From Cephalopachus bancanus (Eukaryota > Chordata > Mammalia > Primates > Tarsiidae): a DNA stretch of 64,000 bases. The stretch lies in contig JAPVLO010000232.1 in assembly GCA_027257055.1 (NCBI GenBank), forward strand, positions 3,162,001-3,226,000. The letters run 5' to 3'. Positions 1 to 12,882 of the stretch are shown here, piece after piece (position 1 is the first letter of the stretch; the number at the start of each line of letters is the position of its first letter). The position numbers and the translations under genes are program-made. The notes under the pieces were generated by a model. It was not told the origin of the DNA. It did no database searches and saw only the letters and a list, made by a program, of their open reading frames with translations.

Positions 1-857
1 GCAGAGTGTAGGACACATTGAGGAAGCACTCAGATACAAGCAGGACTAGCAAATGATACACTTAATATACAAAATGAAAAACAATGAAAACTTATACTGT
101 GTATTTCACATTAGGCTGCAATACAATATCTAAGGAGAACTAGCCCTTTTCTTTGAGGATGGCTCTTCTGAGTCTCTGTAATCCTTCACAACAGATGATC
201 TACATTTTCAACTGTGTTTTTAAAAGGTGAGTGAGAACTAAAAGACCAAAGGAGAATCTGAGTGCAGAATCCTTCTAGCCACCCCCATCTTGCCCGTACC
301 TAATTTAAGAGCAAGTTTTTTAGTGAATCATCTTTATTCATCTTTCCAAAGCATTCAGCTAATTTTTCATAGCAATAGCAACTGCTGACATGACATTTAA
401 TTAAATTATGTAATAAAACCAACTGAAAAATAGATTAGTAAACAAACACAACCGATTCCTGGTAAGAATCTGACAACAGATAGAAATGCACAGGAGTGTT
501 AGACGGTCTACCAGTGACGAGCACCACTGTGCCATGGACATCACAAAGCATGTGTTCTGAGGGTATGGGAAGGCGTTTACTCCACAAGGTGTAGTAAAAT
601 CTGTTACTACTAAGAAAATGCTGAAGATTCTGACTGACTTCTGTGTTACACAAATCAGAGACGGTTCAAGATTACCCTATAATAAGATGCTCTTACTCCT
701 TGGGTTTCTAGAGAAAGTGACAGGCTATAGACAATGCACTAGGAAGACAAATAATCATCATCCCTCTCAGCTACACCTTAATTGATAATATGGGTAGTTT
801 GTGGAGCAGAGCTGTATAAATGAACAGGGAAAGAACAGGAATTGTTGCTGCACTACT
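1..857. other. Unique intronic sequence
   Basis: AT-rich sequence with no recognisable repeat, RNA gene or exon. The short minus-strand frame at 435-653 has no family resemblance and looks like a chance frame. Confidence 0.5.
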
Positions 858-1065
858 CAGGTCAACACACTATGGCCCAAGGACTGAATCTTACCTTTTG
901 GAAACACAGTTTTATCAGAACACCATTCACTTGTGCGCCATTCATTGTTTATGTATTGCTTTTACACAACCATGTCAGATTCATGAATAACAAGAGAAAC
1001 TATGACACGCAAAGCCTACGGTATTTACTATCTGGTCTTTTACAGAAAAGGTTTGCTGACCCCTG
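858..1065. mobile_element. Short hAT-type DNA transposon remnant (MITE)
   Basis: The left end CAGGTCAACACACTATGGCCC and the right end GTTTGCTGACCCCTG match the two ends of a common mammalian hAT MITE whose inverted repeat is CAGGGGTCGGCAAAC. Interior blocks also match from memory: the CAGTTTTATCAGAACAC segment, GTTTATGTATTGC, and AAAGCCTACGGTATTTACTATCTGG. The copy is about 208 bases long, so only lightly deleted, and it has no coding capacity. I do not give a subfamily name. Confidence 0.7.
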
Positions 1066-3654
1066 CTCTAAAAGAAAATATGGTGCCTAAAACCAAACCA
1101 AAACAACAACAACAAAAAAAACCCACAAAAAAAACAGTCACACAAAGAATATGCTTTCCTGACCTGCAAGTCCTCCAAAAATCAGGGAAATAAATTAGCA
1201 ATCATTTTCTGAATAACCCAAACACAGGAAATAAAACTCAATAAGTTGTCTTATTCGTATTTCTTATTAAATAAGAAATATGAATCCAGAGAGAATGTAA
1301 TTTTCTGAATTGCTTGATTTATTATTTGTTTGTTTACTTTTTTGTTGTCATGGAAAAGCAGAAGTAGTGATGAAGTTTGAGGATGTTAACAGAATGCTCT
1401 TGCGTATTTTAGAGGCAAGTAAGTTTTGTGCTCAATATGGTTTCCCAACAAATGGCCCATCCAATACACAAGTTCAGGTGGTTTGCACTTCACTAGAATC
1501 GCCGGCTTGCTGTGTCTCAAAACAAGAAAATAATCATTGTTCATTTAGTTGTTGTATTGTTTGTATGCACCTATATCTTTTCAATATTCTCAGGTTAAAA
1601 AAGAAAGAAAGAAAGAAGAAAACCCAGCAAACCATACATTCCAAGAAGGCTCAGCTTCGTGGTTGATATTCTGAACACCACGCCTTTTCTCCCTTTTACC
1701 CACATGTACTGTCTGGGGAAGGAGTCCAGTAATGGGTAGTGCTTTGGGTAAAACGGAAGCTGATAGAGGTTGTTTCCAGCTATCACTCCCAATTCCTCAA
1801 GATAAACCACTACAACGAAGAAGCAAAATCCATGGAATATCTTTAAACATAGAACAAGAGAAAGGAAACAGTAATATATGTATACCGAATAATATTTTAG
1901 CTTTATTATTATGATATCTGAGTAAATTATGGCTCCAATTTTTAAAAGGTTTCCATAGATACATAAGCAAAAAGATAAACTATACTCATAATGATACTCT
2001 AATTTTATGAATTTCTTCTCTACCAAAGAATTCAAACCAATTATACATTCCTGAAATATACTTACATCACTACTTTCCTCCAGGCTCTGAAATTTCATTT
2101 AAGAAATGTAATAAAAGCAAGAAAATTCCAAGTACTGGACGAGTTTCAGTATTCACCCCTTGGAACAGTTCTTTTCCAAAGTAATAAGATTAATAATCTG
2201 GAAATCTCTGCATATTAGGCTCATCCTAAAAGTAAACAATAAATAAACCTAATATCTGCTTCAAGGAGGTGTCAAAAATCCCAATTTACAGGTAGATAAG
2301 CAGAAATAATGAAGAGCTTGAGACTTTTACTAAGCAAAACACAGAAATATATGAAACATACATACAAACAACAATGCAATATAAGTCATCTTCTGAAAAC
2401 TAAATTCTAAGGTGATTGTGTGGAATTCTGAATGTATTTTTCTATGAGAAAGTGGTCCTCAAGCAGCCTACACAGCCTGAAGGGGCTCTGATCACCAAGT
2501 CCCAGAGGCTGATGACACTGGGTTAATGAGACATCTGATGTCCCTACTGAGCTTACAACTTCCATAGACAAAAGATGGAGAGTTTCAGAGGACATGGGAA
2601 ATCCCTCCTTTCCCTCCGTGTCTCCACTCAGGAGGAAACAAGGGTCCAGCAAGAGCAAGCAACTACCCAGGAACCCCTGCTAGAAAGGGCGCATGGAAAG
2701 AGCAAAGGGCTCCCCTGCTTCTGCGTTTCTCCCTCGACGTGGCACTCAGCTGAGCTCGACTGATGAGCTTCGTTGCACTCCCCAAGAGCAAAGGAAAACG
2801 CCACTCCCACAGTGGCAGGCAGGAGTGAGGAGAATGGAAGAGGAGGCAATGGTGTGAGTAAGAAGGGGTATGCCTGGAGAGCTGCCTGAGAGAGCAGCGC
2901 ACTGGCCTTAGGCAGACACAAAGACAAAGGCACTGTACCCCCAAGAAGGAAGGGCTCTGCCAAATCTATCCTGACTCAAAATCAAGACTGCTAGCATCGC
3001 ATCAGTATTCAGTTCAACACCTCCAAATCCCAAACACCAAAAGGCAGGCCAGAGTTTCAAATTCTGTCAAGACCGCACCACAATAAAATTCACTGATGTG
3101 AGTTCATGCTAGGAACACATCCATATTCTGCTTACGCAGTAAGAGGTCTCAACACTGGGTACCTGTTTCTCTTCCTATCAATACTTAAAAGAAAGCAAAT
3201 TTACTAGTAGGTAATATTGATATGCTTAAACTTTGATTGAAACATGCATTAAGCTTTGGAAGATATAAATCATATTTTCTGACTATTTGCGTTCATAATC
3301 CAAGAGTGTTGGCCAATGTTCAGGGAGTCTGATTCATTTTCAGGGTTCAGTCATGGACAAGACTCCCAACCTTGACTTTGGTTTACTTATAAACAGCTAC
3401 CCTGTATTTCAAGCATGGGACAACCCACCAGCAAAGCAACTGCCTCTTATTTTTTTAAATCATGACCTTTGGCCAATATTGAGGAAACATCATTCCAAAG
3501 GACCTTGCTTCATCAAACACACTCCATGATTTGCCGTATGTTAGAACTTACATGTCAAATTGTTGTGTGAAAGCCTATTTAGTCCAAAACATGCAGAATT
3601 TGAAAATGGTCATAAAGAAACATCAAAGTAAAAGAGTCATTTAGAATAGGAATT
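1066..3654. other. Unique intronic sequence with A-rich and GAAA tracts
   Basis: Mostly unremarkable intron. An A-rich tract at about 1090-1133 and a short GAAA run at about 1600-1620 are the only low-complexity parts. The 118-residue plus-strand frame at 1310-1666 and the 167-residue minus-strand frame at 1595-2098 show no conserved domain. Their composition follows AT-rich DNA and they look like chance frames. Confidence 0.5.
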
Positions 3655-3659
3655 CAAGA

Positions 3660-4012
3660 CAATCAGAATAAAGTCTTGCAACTTGGATGGATTTAGAGTC
3701 TATCATACTCAGTGATCTATCACAGAAACCAAGATCTGAGTATCACATGTACTCACTCATAAGCAGACCCTGAAAAAATTATCGTAACACTATAAGAAAA
3801 GGATTGGCAGTAGCAGGACACTGCCAGGGATGTGGTGGTGGTGGGGCACACTTCATCAAAAAGGGTACCTGATCTCAAATCGGGCGAAGTGGGGACCAAA
3901 GTCAGGCCTAAACTTTACCTGTACAATGACCATTTGTATATCTGATCCTTAATTGTACCCCACATCTTTAAAAATAAACAAATAAATAAAATATATTTTT
4001 TAAAAAGAATGT
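3660..4012 (+). mobile_element. L1 LINE 3' end fragment
   Basis: The block reads like the end of L1 ORF2 and its 3' UTR: the AACTTGGATGGA and ATCACATGTACTCACTCATAA segments, then CAATGACCATTTGTATATCTG, CCTTAATTGTACCCC and an A-rich AAATAAACAAATAAATAAAA tail. Only about 350 bases remain, so it is strongly 5' truncated. No certain target duplication was found. Confidence 0.75.
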
Positions 4013-4015
4013 CTT

Positions 4016-4439
4016 GCTCAAATAGGAACAAAGCACATGCATTTCAAACATACAATAGATACTGTCACAACAATGTCACCATAGACACTTGATCAAGGTT
4101 CAAATGAACCAACAGACTCTCCTAATAAATTTATTTAGTCACAAAAACCAATGATAATATTACTAGTCCTTTATCAAAAGCTGAGTTGACGTTTTAGTTT
4201 CAAGTGTGTGTGTGTGTCAGCAAAGCTGGACAGAGACAGCCATCCATATATAGACAGACAGGTTTATGTGTGACTGAACACTTTGAACTCACTTTTAGCA
4301 TATGAGTAAAAATAGGTAAGATTTGACATAGATAGAAGTATGCAAAGTATTCAAAGATAATAAAAAAGTAAAAAATTATTCCATTTATACAATGACCAGA
4401 TTTCTATGAAATGTAATCAGCTAAAATATAGCAACGACT
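4016..4439. other. Unique intronic sequence
   Basis: AT-rich sequence with a short GT run at about 4205-4217. No repeat family or gene recognised. Confidence 0.4.
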
Positions 4440-4559
4440 TTATTTTTTCTTTTCTTTTTTAAAGAGATGTCTTTAATTAGAGTACCTTGGTAAAACTGGG
4501 TTATAACCTCCTGGGACCAACTGTTTTGTTTTATAGCTTTTCCTGAAATTTTGTTTTGC

Positions 4560-6540
4560 ATGTTTTTCAGCACTTCATCTTATTTTTATTTTAGAGTTGT
4601 AGGGTACATGTGAGGATTTGCTTCATAAGCAAATTTCACTCAGGGTAGGTTTGGGCTTCTAGAAGGCCCTCTATCCTCCAATAATGAACATGGTACCCAA
4701 TGGGTGGAAGATGGGTTGGGTGAAGGTTCCTGGTTTTATTTCTGCTTCTCTATCCTGTTCCACTGGTCTGTCTATTTTTGTACCAGTACCATGCTGTCTT
4801 GGTTACTGTAGCCTTGCAACAAAGTTTGAAGTCTAGAAGTGTGATGTCTCCAGTCTTGTTCTTTTTGTGGAGGAGTGTTTTAGTTATTTGGGCTCTTTTT
4901 GCTTCCATATGAAATTCTGTATTGTCTTTTCTACATGTGTGAAAAATGATGCTAGTAGCTTGCTTGGGATTGCACTGATAGACTGCCTTGGGTAGAATGG
5001 ACTCATGATGATATTAATTCTTCCAATCCATGAGCATGGGATGTTCTTCCACCCGTTTGTGTCATCTTTGATTTCTTTGAGCAGTGTTTTATAGTTCTCA
5101 TTGCAAAGGTTTTCCACATCTTCGGTTAGATGGAGGCCAAGATATTTTATTTATTTGGGGGGGTATTATAAATGGAATTATGCTTTTATTTGGTTCTCAG
5201 CCTGCTTGTTGTTGATGTATAGAAATGCAACTGATTTTTGTGCACTGATTTTACATTCCAAGACTTTACCAAAGCAGTTTATCAGTGCAGGTAACTTTTT
5301 GACAGACTCTCTAGGTTTTCCTAGGTATAGAATCCTATCACCTGCAAAGAGAGATAACTTAGCTTCCTCCTTTTCTATTTGGATACCCTTAATTTCTTCC
5401 TTCTGCCTGATAGCCCTGGGTAGGAACTCCAGTTCAATGTTAAACAGGAGAGGTGAGAGTGGACATCTTTGCCTTGCTCCAGTTCTTAGAGGGAATGTTT
5501 TCAGCCTGTTTGTTAAGCATGTAGTCTGCAGATTTGAAATAGGAGGTTCTTATTATTTGAGGAATGTTCCCTCGATGTTTTTATTATTTTGAGGAATGTT
5601 CCTTCAATGTTTGAGTGTTTTTATTAAGAAGGAATGTATTTTATCTAATGCATTTTTCTGCATCTAATGAAATAATTAAGTGGTTCTTGGTTTTATGCCT
5701 GTTTATGTGATGTTTATTATGTTTATTGATTTGTATCATGTCTGTTAATTTATATATGTCGAACCAGGCTTGCAGCTCAAGAATGAAGCCCACCTGGTCA
5801 TGATAGATGATCCTTAAAATGTGCTGTTGGATGCAATTTACTAGAATCTTATTGAGAATTTTTGCAACTATGTTCATCAGAGAAATTGGCTTGTAGTTTT
5901 CTTTCCCTGTTGGTCATTTACCATTTGGGGGTATCAGAATGATACCTATCTTTCCTTCTTGACTGTCTGCAATACTTTCAATAGAATTTATATCTGCTCT
6001 TCCTTGTACATCTTGTAGAATTCATCTGAGAAAGGCCCTGGATATTTTTTTGGTGGGCAAGTTTCTTATTACTGAGTCAATTTATTGGACTGTTATTGGT
6101 CTATTTAGGGTTTCAATTTCTTCCTGTTTTAGTCTTGAGATGTTATATGATGCCAATATTCCTCCTTTCCTCTAGATTTTCTAGCTTATTTGCAAACAGG
6201 TGTTCGTACTAATCTCTGATAATCTTTTGGATTTCTTCAGGGTCAGTCATAACACTGCCTTGTTCATTTCTAGTTGTTCTTATTCTAATATTTTCTCTCT
6301 CTCTCTTGTTAATCTGGTCAGGGGCATGTCAAACTTACTTATCCTTTCAAAAAACAAGTTTTTTATCTCACTGATCCCTTGTATGATTTTTTTTGTTGTC
6401 TCTATTTTGTTCAACTGTAACTTTATTTTAATAATTGCCATTTTTCTACTAATTCTATAATTGGATTGCTCTTGTCTTTCTAGCTCCCTTAGGTGTGGCA
6501 ATAGACTGTTTTTTTAGATACATCTTCTTGATGTGTTGTA
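4560..6540 (-). mobile_element. Decayed, 5'-truncated L1 LINE (ORF2 region)
   Basis: The minus strand carries the reverse-transcriptase half of L1 ORF2 in broken frames. In order they are an upstream segment at 6501-6280 (ending IETTKKIIQGISEIKNLFFE), the start of the palm at 5877-5641 ([25 protein letters not shown], then a LDAEK motif), and the downstream [20 protein letters not shown] segment at 5117-4884. The catalytic FADD motif reads FAGD here (5337-5348), and stops and frameshifts separate the blocks, so it is inactive. The stretch at 4560-4740 looks like a 3'-UTR-type end. It is oriented like CHCHD3. Confidence 0.88.
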
Positions 6541-6573
6541 AGAGATGCAGTACGCCGGGCTCAGACCCATAAG

Positions 6574-6894
6574 AATAACATTTGGAGCCGGGCTCGGTGG
6601 CTCAACCTGTAATCCCACGCTTTGGGAAGCTGAGGTGAGTGGATTGCCTGAGCCCGTGGGTTCAAGACCACCTGAGCAACCTGGTGAGACCTCATCTCTA
6701 CAATAATCAAAAAACTAGCCGGGCTACCGTGGTAGCACGCCTGTAGTTCCAGCTACTCGGAAAGCTGAGGCGGGAGGATCACCAGAGCCCAGCAGGTCGA
6801 GGCTGTAGTGGCCGGGAGCAGCCACTGCACTCCAGTCTGGGCAACAGAGTGAGACTACAACACAAAAGTAAATAAATAAATAAATAATATTTGG
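6574..6894 (+). mobile_element. Dimeric Alu SINE with target duplication
   Basis: Full dimer at 6586-6882 from GCCGGGCTCGGTGG to a GTAAATAAATAAATAAAT tail. It is flanked by a near-perfect 12-base duplication, AATAACATTTGG (6574-6585) and AATAATATTTGG (6883-6894). It shares the lineage-specific right arm (AGCAGGTCGAGGCTG, CAGTCTGGGC) with the other young copies here. Confidence 0.93.
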
Positions 6895-8587
6895 CTTATA
6901 AATCTTGGAGTAGACATTGAATGCAACTAGAAAAGGGAGACTTTGACCATGGTTGGAGAAATAAGGGATGAGAGGCAAAAGAAATTTTGGCATTTTGATG
7001 AGAGTAAGATCAATCATAATGGCAAGATAAGGTGGTAACAATGAGATGGGGGAAAGGGAGGTCTAGTTTAGCTAAATATGAAATATATCACAAGGAACTT
7101 CTGAAGACTAAGAGTGATCAGACAGTAAAACTACCGGGTGGTAAAGTTTTGGCCTAATACTGGTCTTCCAACAATATGATGACATGATACATGAATCACA
7201 GAACGTAGTACAGAGCAGGGTATAAAAAGTAGTTCTATTGTTTTTAATTTATAAATGTGTCAGTGTCTCACAGTTAAAGTCCAATTTATTATTCCTGGTT
7301 TTAAATATGTAATGATGGAGTGTGCCTCACCTTGCCTTACCACTACTTCAAATGGAGACTAAAAAAAAAAAAAAAACCATAGAGTTGATTTAACAAGGTC
7401 TCACTGGTTTGGCCATAGTAATAATTTTTTTTTTTTAATCTCTTAAAAGAAAGCCCACAACTGTAGACTAAATGTCCAGCTCTCTCACTGTCTTACACAA
7501 CACACATACACAGAGGAATCGGCATGTAGTAACACCCAGCCATCTGAATGCCACATGCCTGAGAGAGACCTAAGGCTGCAACAAATTCATCTAGATCCCA
7601 TTTCTTTAAGGTCCAGAACAGAAAAGAACTGCTGAGCTCTGGGGGTGAACCCACACCCTTTTGATCTCCATCAGGACAAAAAAGCAAAATAACATGCTCA
7701 AATGAAAAATCATTTATAATGGATAAAAGAAGGGCTGTTCTTTCTTTGAATTCTATCTGTTCGAAGGAAAAGTATGGGGGAGCTCTGAGGAGAGGAATAA
7801 ATTCTCAAAACACAAAACAATTCTTATAAGATGATAATACCAGTATTGGAGTCAGGGTAGGAAAAACAGAGCAGACGAATGCTGAAAAAATTATTTTATT
7901 CCCTATTAAAAGGGGAAAAACACTTTCTCATTTAAGGAAGACTAATTTTAGAAAACCTGATAATACTGCAAAGTTTCAAGTACAAACCACTGATACATGG
8001 ATTAACCTGGCAATACTGTGACTCTGAAATTCACTTCAAAATGATTGAATTTCATTACTGCTTTCCAGCAACAATTTCCTACTTTATAACATGTAAATAT
8101 TGGGAATAATTAATTTATCTAGTTGCTACTTTTAAATGTCAAAATTGACTAAATTAAATTCCTTTTTCATTGGAGACATGCCCCTGTCCCTGAACCACCC
8201 CCCCATCCCTAGTTACACCTTAGGAACAGTAATGCAAAGTTTTTATGTAGTTGTGTCACTTACGGAAATGGTTTAAAAGATCTGTGACTCATATTTTCAC
8301 CTAAGACATTACCTACCAGCACCAAGTCATACTAAAAAGTCATTTTAACATCAATACTCCCCCTTTTTTAAATAAGGACGATAACTCAACCAAGACCAAA
8401 GGTTGAATCAATTGAATAATGAGATTTTGTTTGTTTGTTTGTTTTTTTAACTGATGTCTACAAAAGCAGAACAGAAGTTCTATACGAGATCTTTGAATCT
8501 GGAGTTAGTTGTAGTTGATTGCAGTCCTGTAGCCCTGAAAAAGTCATTTAGTTATTTAATATTCATGTAGACTCACATACGTCTGAT
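6895..8587. other. Unique intronic sequence
   Basis: No repeat recognised apart from poly-A and poly-T runs (about 7362-7377 and 7428-7437) and a (GTTT)n run at about 8427-8446. Confidence 0.4.
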
Positions 8588-9230
8588 GTTCAGCAAGCAT
8601 CATTATGCACCTACGCATTCTAGACATGACTTAAGGTGCTGGAAAAAGAGGTATACTACACTGTCATTGTTCTTTAAGAGCTCACAGCCCACCAGGGACA
8701 TGGAACAGGAAGAGAGGGGAGGAACAAACTCATCGTGGATAGAGAATGTTAACAAAAATGCTTCCAAGAGACAGGGCTCAAGAAAGACATTGGGGGGAAA
8801 GAAGCAGGTGTATGTTCATAAGCAGAAGCATTAGGGCATGGAGAGACAGCAGCCTAACAGGGCATGGCAGGCTCGGCAGCTTATCCATGGCCCCAGGCAG
8901 TGGAGTCAATGCTACACTTAGAAACATGGCCAGCGGCAAAGCAAGAAAAGCATGCAAGGTGGACAGCAAGCATGGGCCTCTACCATGCAGAAGCCCCCAC
9001 TTTCCCCAAACACCTGGCGAGCCCCTGGCAGGCTTCTTGGGTGAGAGGCAATGTTCGTGGGCCATGGGGGACAGAGGCCAGTACACAAGGGGGAGATGCG
9101 GAGGGGCACAGGTTAAATGTTATGAAGGCCAGAACAACGTCCTAGGCAGCAGGTCTGGATGCCCAAGCTATAAGGCATTAGAATCAGCAGACCTGGGAAA
9201 GGGGTAGGGAAGTAGAAGGAAGATGGCTAG
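8588..9230 (-). mobile_element. Probable ancient LINE (L2-type) remnant, antisense
   Basis: The stretch GCACCTACGCATTCTAGACA, GGTGCTGG, AGAGCTCACAGCCCACCAGG follows the order of the antisense L2 3' end. The GC-richer sequence after it has the pattern often seen upstream of that end (GGGCATGG, AGGCCAGAACA). Divergence is high. Overlapping plus- and minus-strand frames of 90-150 residues here have no domain and are not supported as genes. Confidence 0.4.
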
Positions 9231-9522
9231 ATTCCTGGTGTAGACAGTGGTCCCTTCACTGAGAAAGCAGACACCACTTTCTGAAGAAGCTGGAAGGTGG
9301 CAAGAGAAGACTGGTTCCATGTTCCAAGTTGAAAGGTGCGACCTAAGAATATAGATGCGGGGTTGTAGTTTAGACTTGATGGCTGAAGCCATGTGTGTGG
9401 ATGACTCTGGATGGGGCGCAGAAAGACTGACAAAATGCATACCATCTGTGAAAGGAATGTGTGAGACGCAGACAAGCTAATGTGCACTGACACACTTGGT
9501 AAGCAGTACTCTCGATACACAG

Positions 9523-9822
9523 TCGTCCTTAGGGGGATGGGTTCCAGGATGCCTTCAGACACCAAAGTCCACAGATGCTCAAGTGTCTTCTATAAAATGA
9601 TAGCGTATTTGCATGTAACCTACATACATCCTCTCATATGCTTTAAATCATCTCTAGATTACACGGAATACTGAAAACAATGTAAATGCTAAGTAAATAA
9701 TGGTTATACTGTATTTTTATGTGTTTTAGTATTATATTGTGGTTTTCTTGGCTGAATTTTTTTGATTTGCAGTTGGTTACTTTCACAGATGCAGAACCCA
9801 TGGATACAGAGGGTCAACTGTA
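9523..9822. mobile_element. MER2-type Tigger element (Tc1/mariner, pogo group)
   Basis: The left end CAGTCGTCCTTAGGGGGATG and the right end AGAACCCATGGATACAGAGG...CAACTG are imperfect inverted repeats of each other. Interior blocks match MER2 from memory: AGTCCACAGATGCTCAAGT, TATTTGCATGTAACCTACA, TTTAAATCATCTCTAGATTA, AATGTAAATGCTAAGTAAAT. TA follows the right end. It is about 300 bases long, non-autonomous, with no transposase frame. Confidence 0.85.
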
Positions 9823-10984
9823 TAGGTATTTCTTGTTTTAAAAAAACATCAGTGTCTATCCTGTTCATCCAGAACCTCTACTGATTGGTCCTTTTATGAA
9901 CAGTTCTATATAGTATGGAATATAAATGTGATTAGAATTCAAAGTCTGAGAGAAACTTAGGGAGCAAGGGCTATACTGAAACATGCCCTCACACAGATTA
10001 CATACAAACTCAGGTCCCAGGACTAGAGCCTCAAACAGTCCAGAAGGGTCCACTGTCACCAGCCTGCGAAACAGATACTATACTAGCCCATTCCTTGAAA
10101 CGCAGTCTGAAAAGCAATTTCATTAAAAACCATATATTTTCCACCAACTGCTAATGCCTCTGGGACCTCCCTAGGCAGCCAGTATTAACCGCAAAGAGGC
10201 CAATGGGGAAAGCTCCTCCTCTGGGCACGCACATGCCCCATCTCTGGAGCATCCGCATTTATTTCTGACCTCTCCATGACACCAATCAGATCTGCTCTTA
10301 AGCCAGAGCAGGCATGAAACCATCTCTACAAATCTGGAAAAGCAGGAAAAGCAGGTGACTGGATACAATGTGTGACCAGCTTCAGACCCTCCAAAGTTTT
10401 CAGCACTATACCTTGCCCACGCCTTTTATAATAGTATCTAGCAGCTGCTGCCAAGCTGGAGAGAAGCGATTGGTTGAAACAGCTTGAATTTCTAAAGCAT
10501 GTGTTATTTCCCAAAAAATGAAAGACACTGTTAAAATAGCTCTATCACTCACACATCTATTAAACTGTTTAAAATTGACAATCTTTAATTTAGGGCTATT
10601 CTTGGAGCTAGATGTCCATTTCCACTGTCAGAAAGTCAGAACAGATTTTAGAAGCACTGGAGGAATACAGTCTTAGGATTCATAACTATGTTTCAGCAAG
10701 AAAAACTAACCTTATAGAAAATAAATCTGTCAGACATCTTTAAGACTTCATTTTAATTTTTTAAAGGCTCCATCTTACCCATGAAGTATCTTAATCTACT
10801 CCTAAAATCAAGGGCATCTGCATTCTAAAGGATCTTCTAATATATTCATTTATTCACACAAAAAAGTATTGATTTATATAGTTGTGAAAAAGGCCCAGTA
10901 AGGCTACCTACCTCTTCTCTCTCTGCAGCACAGAACACACTCATGTTCCAGAAGAGAGTCTACCAAGTTCCAGCCAAAGATCAG
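9823..10984. other. Unique intronic sequence
   Basis: No repeat, exon or RNA gene recognised. Confidence 0.4.
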
Positions 10985-11266
10985 GCTGGGGGCTGGGCAT
11001 GTCTGGAATCCCAGCACTTTGGAGGCTGAGGTGGGAGAGTTGCTTGAGCCCAGGAGTTCAAGACCAACCTAGGCAAAACAGTGAGATCTCGTCTCTACAA
11101 AAAATTTTTAAAAATGAGCTGGGCGTGGTGCTACATGCCTGGAGTCCCAGCTACTCAAGAGACTGAGGCGGAAGGATCACCTGAGCCCGGCAGATCGAGG
11201 TTCTGGTGAGCCATGATCGTGCCACTGCAACAGTGTGAGACCTCAACTTGAAAGAAAAAAAAAAAG
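10985..11266 (+). mobile_element. Old AluJ-like SINE
   Basis: Dimeric Alu with AluJ-type wording: TGAGCCCAGGAGTTCAAGAC, GTCTCTACAAAAAATTTTTA and GCCATGATCGTGCCACTGCA, then an A-rich tail. It lacks the lineage-specific changes of the younger copies and carries many differences, so it is an older insertion. Confidence 0.88.
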
Positions 11267-12388
11267 ATGAGGCTGAGGACTTTAGTTGGAGGCCAGAATC
11301 CAGGCCTGTCTCAGAAGGAATCCTGCTTAAAGATACTGATCTCAGGGATAAAGAGCAAAAACTAAGACTCGTGTGGAAGCTGAAGGTATGCCAGGAAAGA
11401 GCCAATTAGCCAGGCTAGTGGCATCCCCTTAGCAGTGAAGGTGCCTCTACCTGGGACGCTGGAGTGGAACAACATCACAAATGCTGCATCCAACCTTGTT
11501 CACCTTGGGCTGCCTGGGCCCCTACTCTAAAGAACAATAGCCTCAGGATTGATCCAGAAGAACGCAGAATATCAGTGAGTCCTGTAAATGAGGAAACAAA
11601 GGTGCTTGACTGCTCAGGTCAACCTGAAGAGGAAAAGCTTCCTTCCCTTTCCAAAGACTGTTTCTACCCCAAAACCTATTCCCTCCCTAAACACTGAGTA
11701 TATTAGCTCCATCAATGTATTACTTTCCCTTTCTTGCATTTTTGTGATCTTTCTCTTACCATTGGCTTCTTTTCTTTGACTTCCAAACACTAATATTGTT
11801 AAAGAAAACCTCCCAGAAAACTGCTTCATCTCCCAAGTACATATTGTTTATTACCTTTCTTTCAATGCTTAAAGTTCTTCACAGAGTGATAACGACTGGC
11901 TCTCCCCCTTTTCTTCTCTTTTAGCTACCTGAAACCTGGTTCTAACACTTTGGTTTTTGTTATGTACATTGTGTAGTAAGGATGGCTACGGATCAATAAC
12001 TGCCTACTTCAGTGGCATCTCACGGGGCTCGCCCCAGCATTCCTCCCCGGGAGCTTCACCTCTGGCAGAGCCCGGTGCCACAGACTCTCGGATCTCTCTC
12101 TTGTGCCAGCTGCCTCTGCACTCCCCATTCTCCCTCTGCCTGACAGATGGCTTCCACAGAGTGTCCTAAGCAACTCTTTTCCAACAAGTGGGTATTTTCC
12201 AAGATTCTGGTCTTTGTTTTCTTCGTCTTCCCTCCACAAACTAATCCTTGGAGATCTCACCCATTAGAATTCCCAGAACTCTCTCCCTTCTCGGCCACTC
12301 TCCCTGGTTCCAGAACCATATTTCCAATTTATTTAATGGACACAGCTCCATGGATGTCTTGAAGGCACTCAAACACAGCAATCTGAAA
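11267..12388. other. Unique intronic sequence
   Basis: Slightly GC-richer intron with several chance frames of 60-84 residues on both strands. No family resemblance was found. Confidence 0.4.
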
Positions 12389-12661
12389 CATGACTTGTTC
12401 TTTTTTTTTTTTTTTTGAGTTGGCGTCTCACTCTGTCGCCCAGACTGGAGTGCCCGCAGCCTCGACCTGCTGGGCTCCGGCAATCCTTCCGCCTCAGCCT
12501 TCCGAGTAGCCGGAATTACAGGCGCACGCTACCACACCCGGCTAATTTTTTTATTGTAGAGATGAGGTCTCGCCTGCCCAGGCGGGTCTTGAACCTGCGG
12601 GCTCAGGCAATCCACTCACCTCAGCTTCCTAAAGGCGCGGGATTACAGGCATGACTTGTTC
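12389..12661 (-). mobile_element. Young Alu, slightly 5' truncated, perfect target duplication
   Basis: Antisense Alu at 12401-12649, starting from a T run. An exact 12-base duplication CATGACTTGTTC lies at 12389-12400 and 12650-12661. About the first 20 bases of the left arm are missing, and a small deletion follows CTGGAGTG. It is of the lineage-specific type. Confidence 0.95.
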
Positions 12662-12882
12662 TCAACCCAGTCTAAAGCTGTCCACATCTTGCCAGTCACT
12701 GAGCATCAAACTGTAGTCACACCTTTCACACCCTTGGCACAGGCCATGGCCAGAGCTGTGGTGAGCCCAATGAGACAGGAAAAGAAGAATTCAGGAGAGG
12801 GCCCAGGAAGCAGGGCCACTCTCTTGTGGTGAGGGGTCCATGCTTGAGGGCTGAGAGGCCTCCTACCTCAGCAGAACGTATA

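Noticed and set aside
1595..2098. 167-residue minus-strand open frame, among the longest in the window
   Set aside because: Low-complexity, hydrophobic content from AT-rich DNA, no domain resemblance, no splice context; treated as chance.
4884..5117. L1 ORF2-like frames as possible genes
   Set aside because: Short, broken pieces of one inactive L1 with a mutated catalytic motif.
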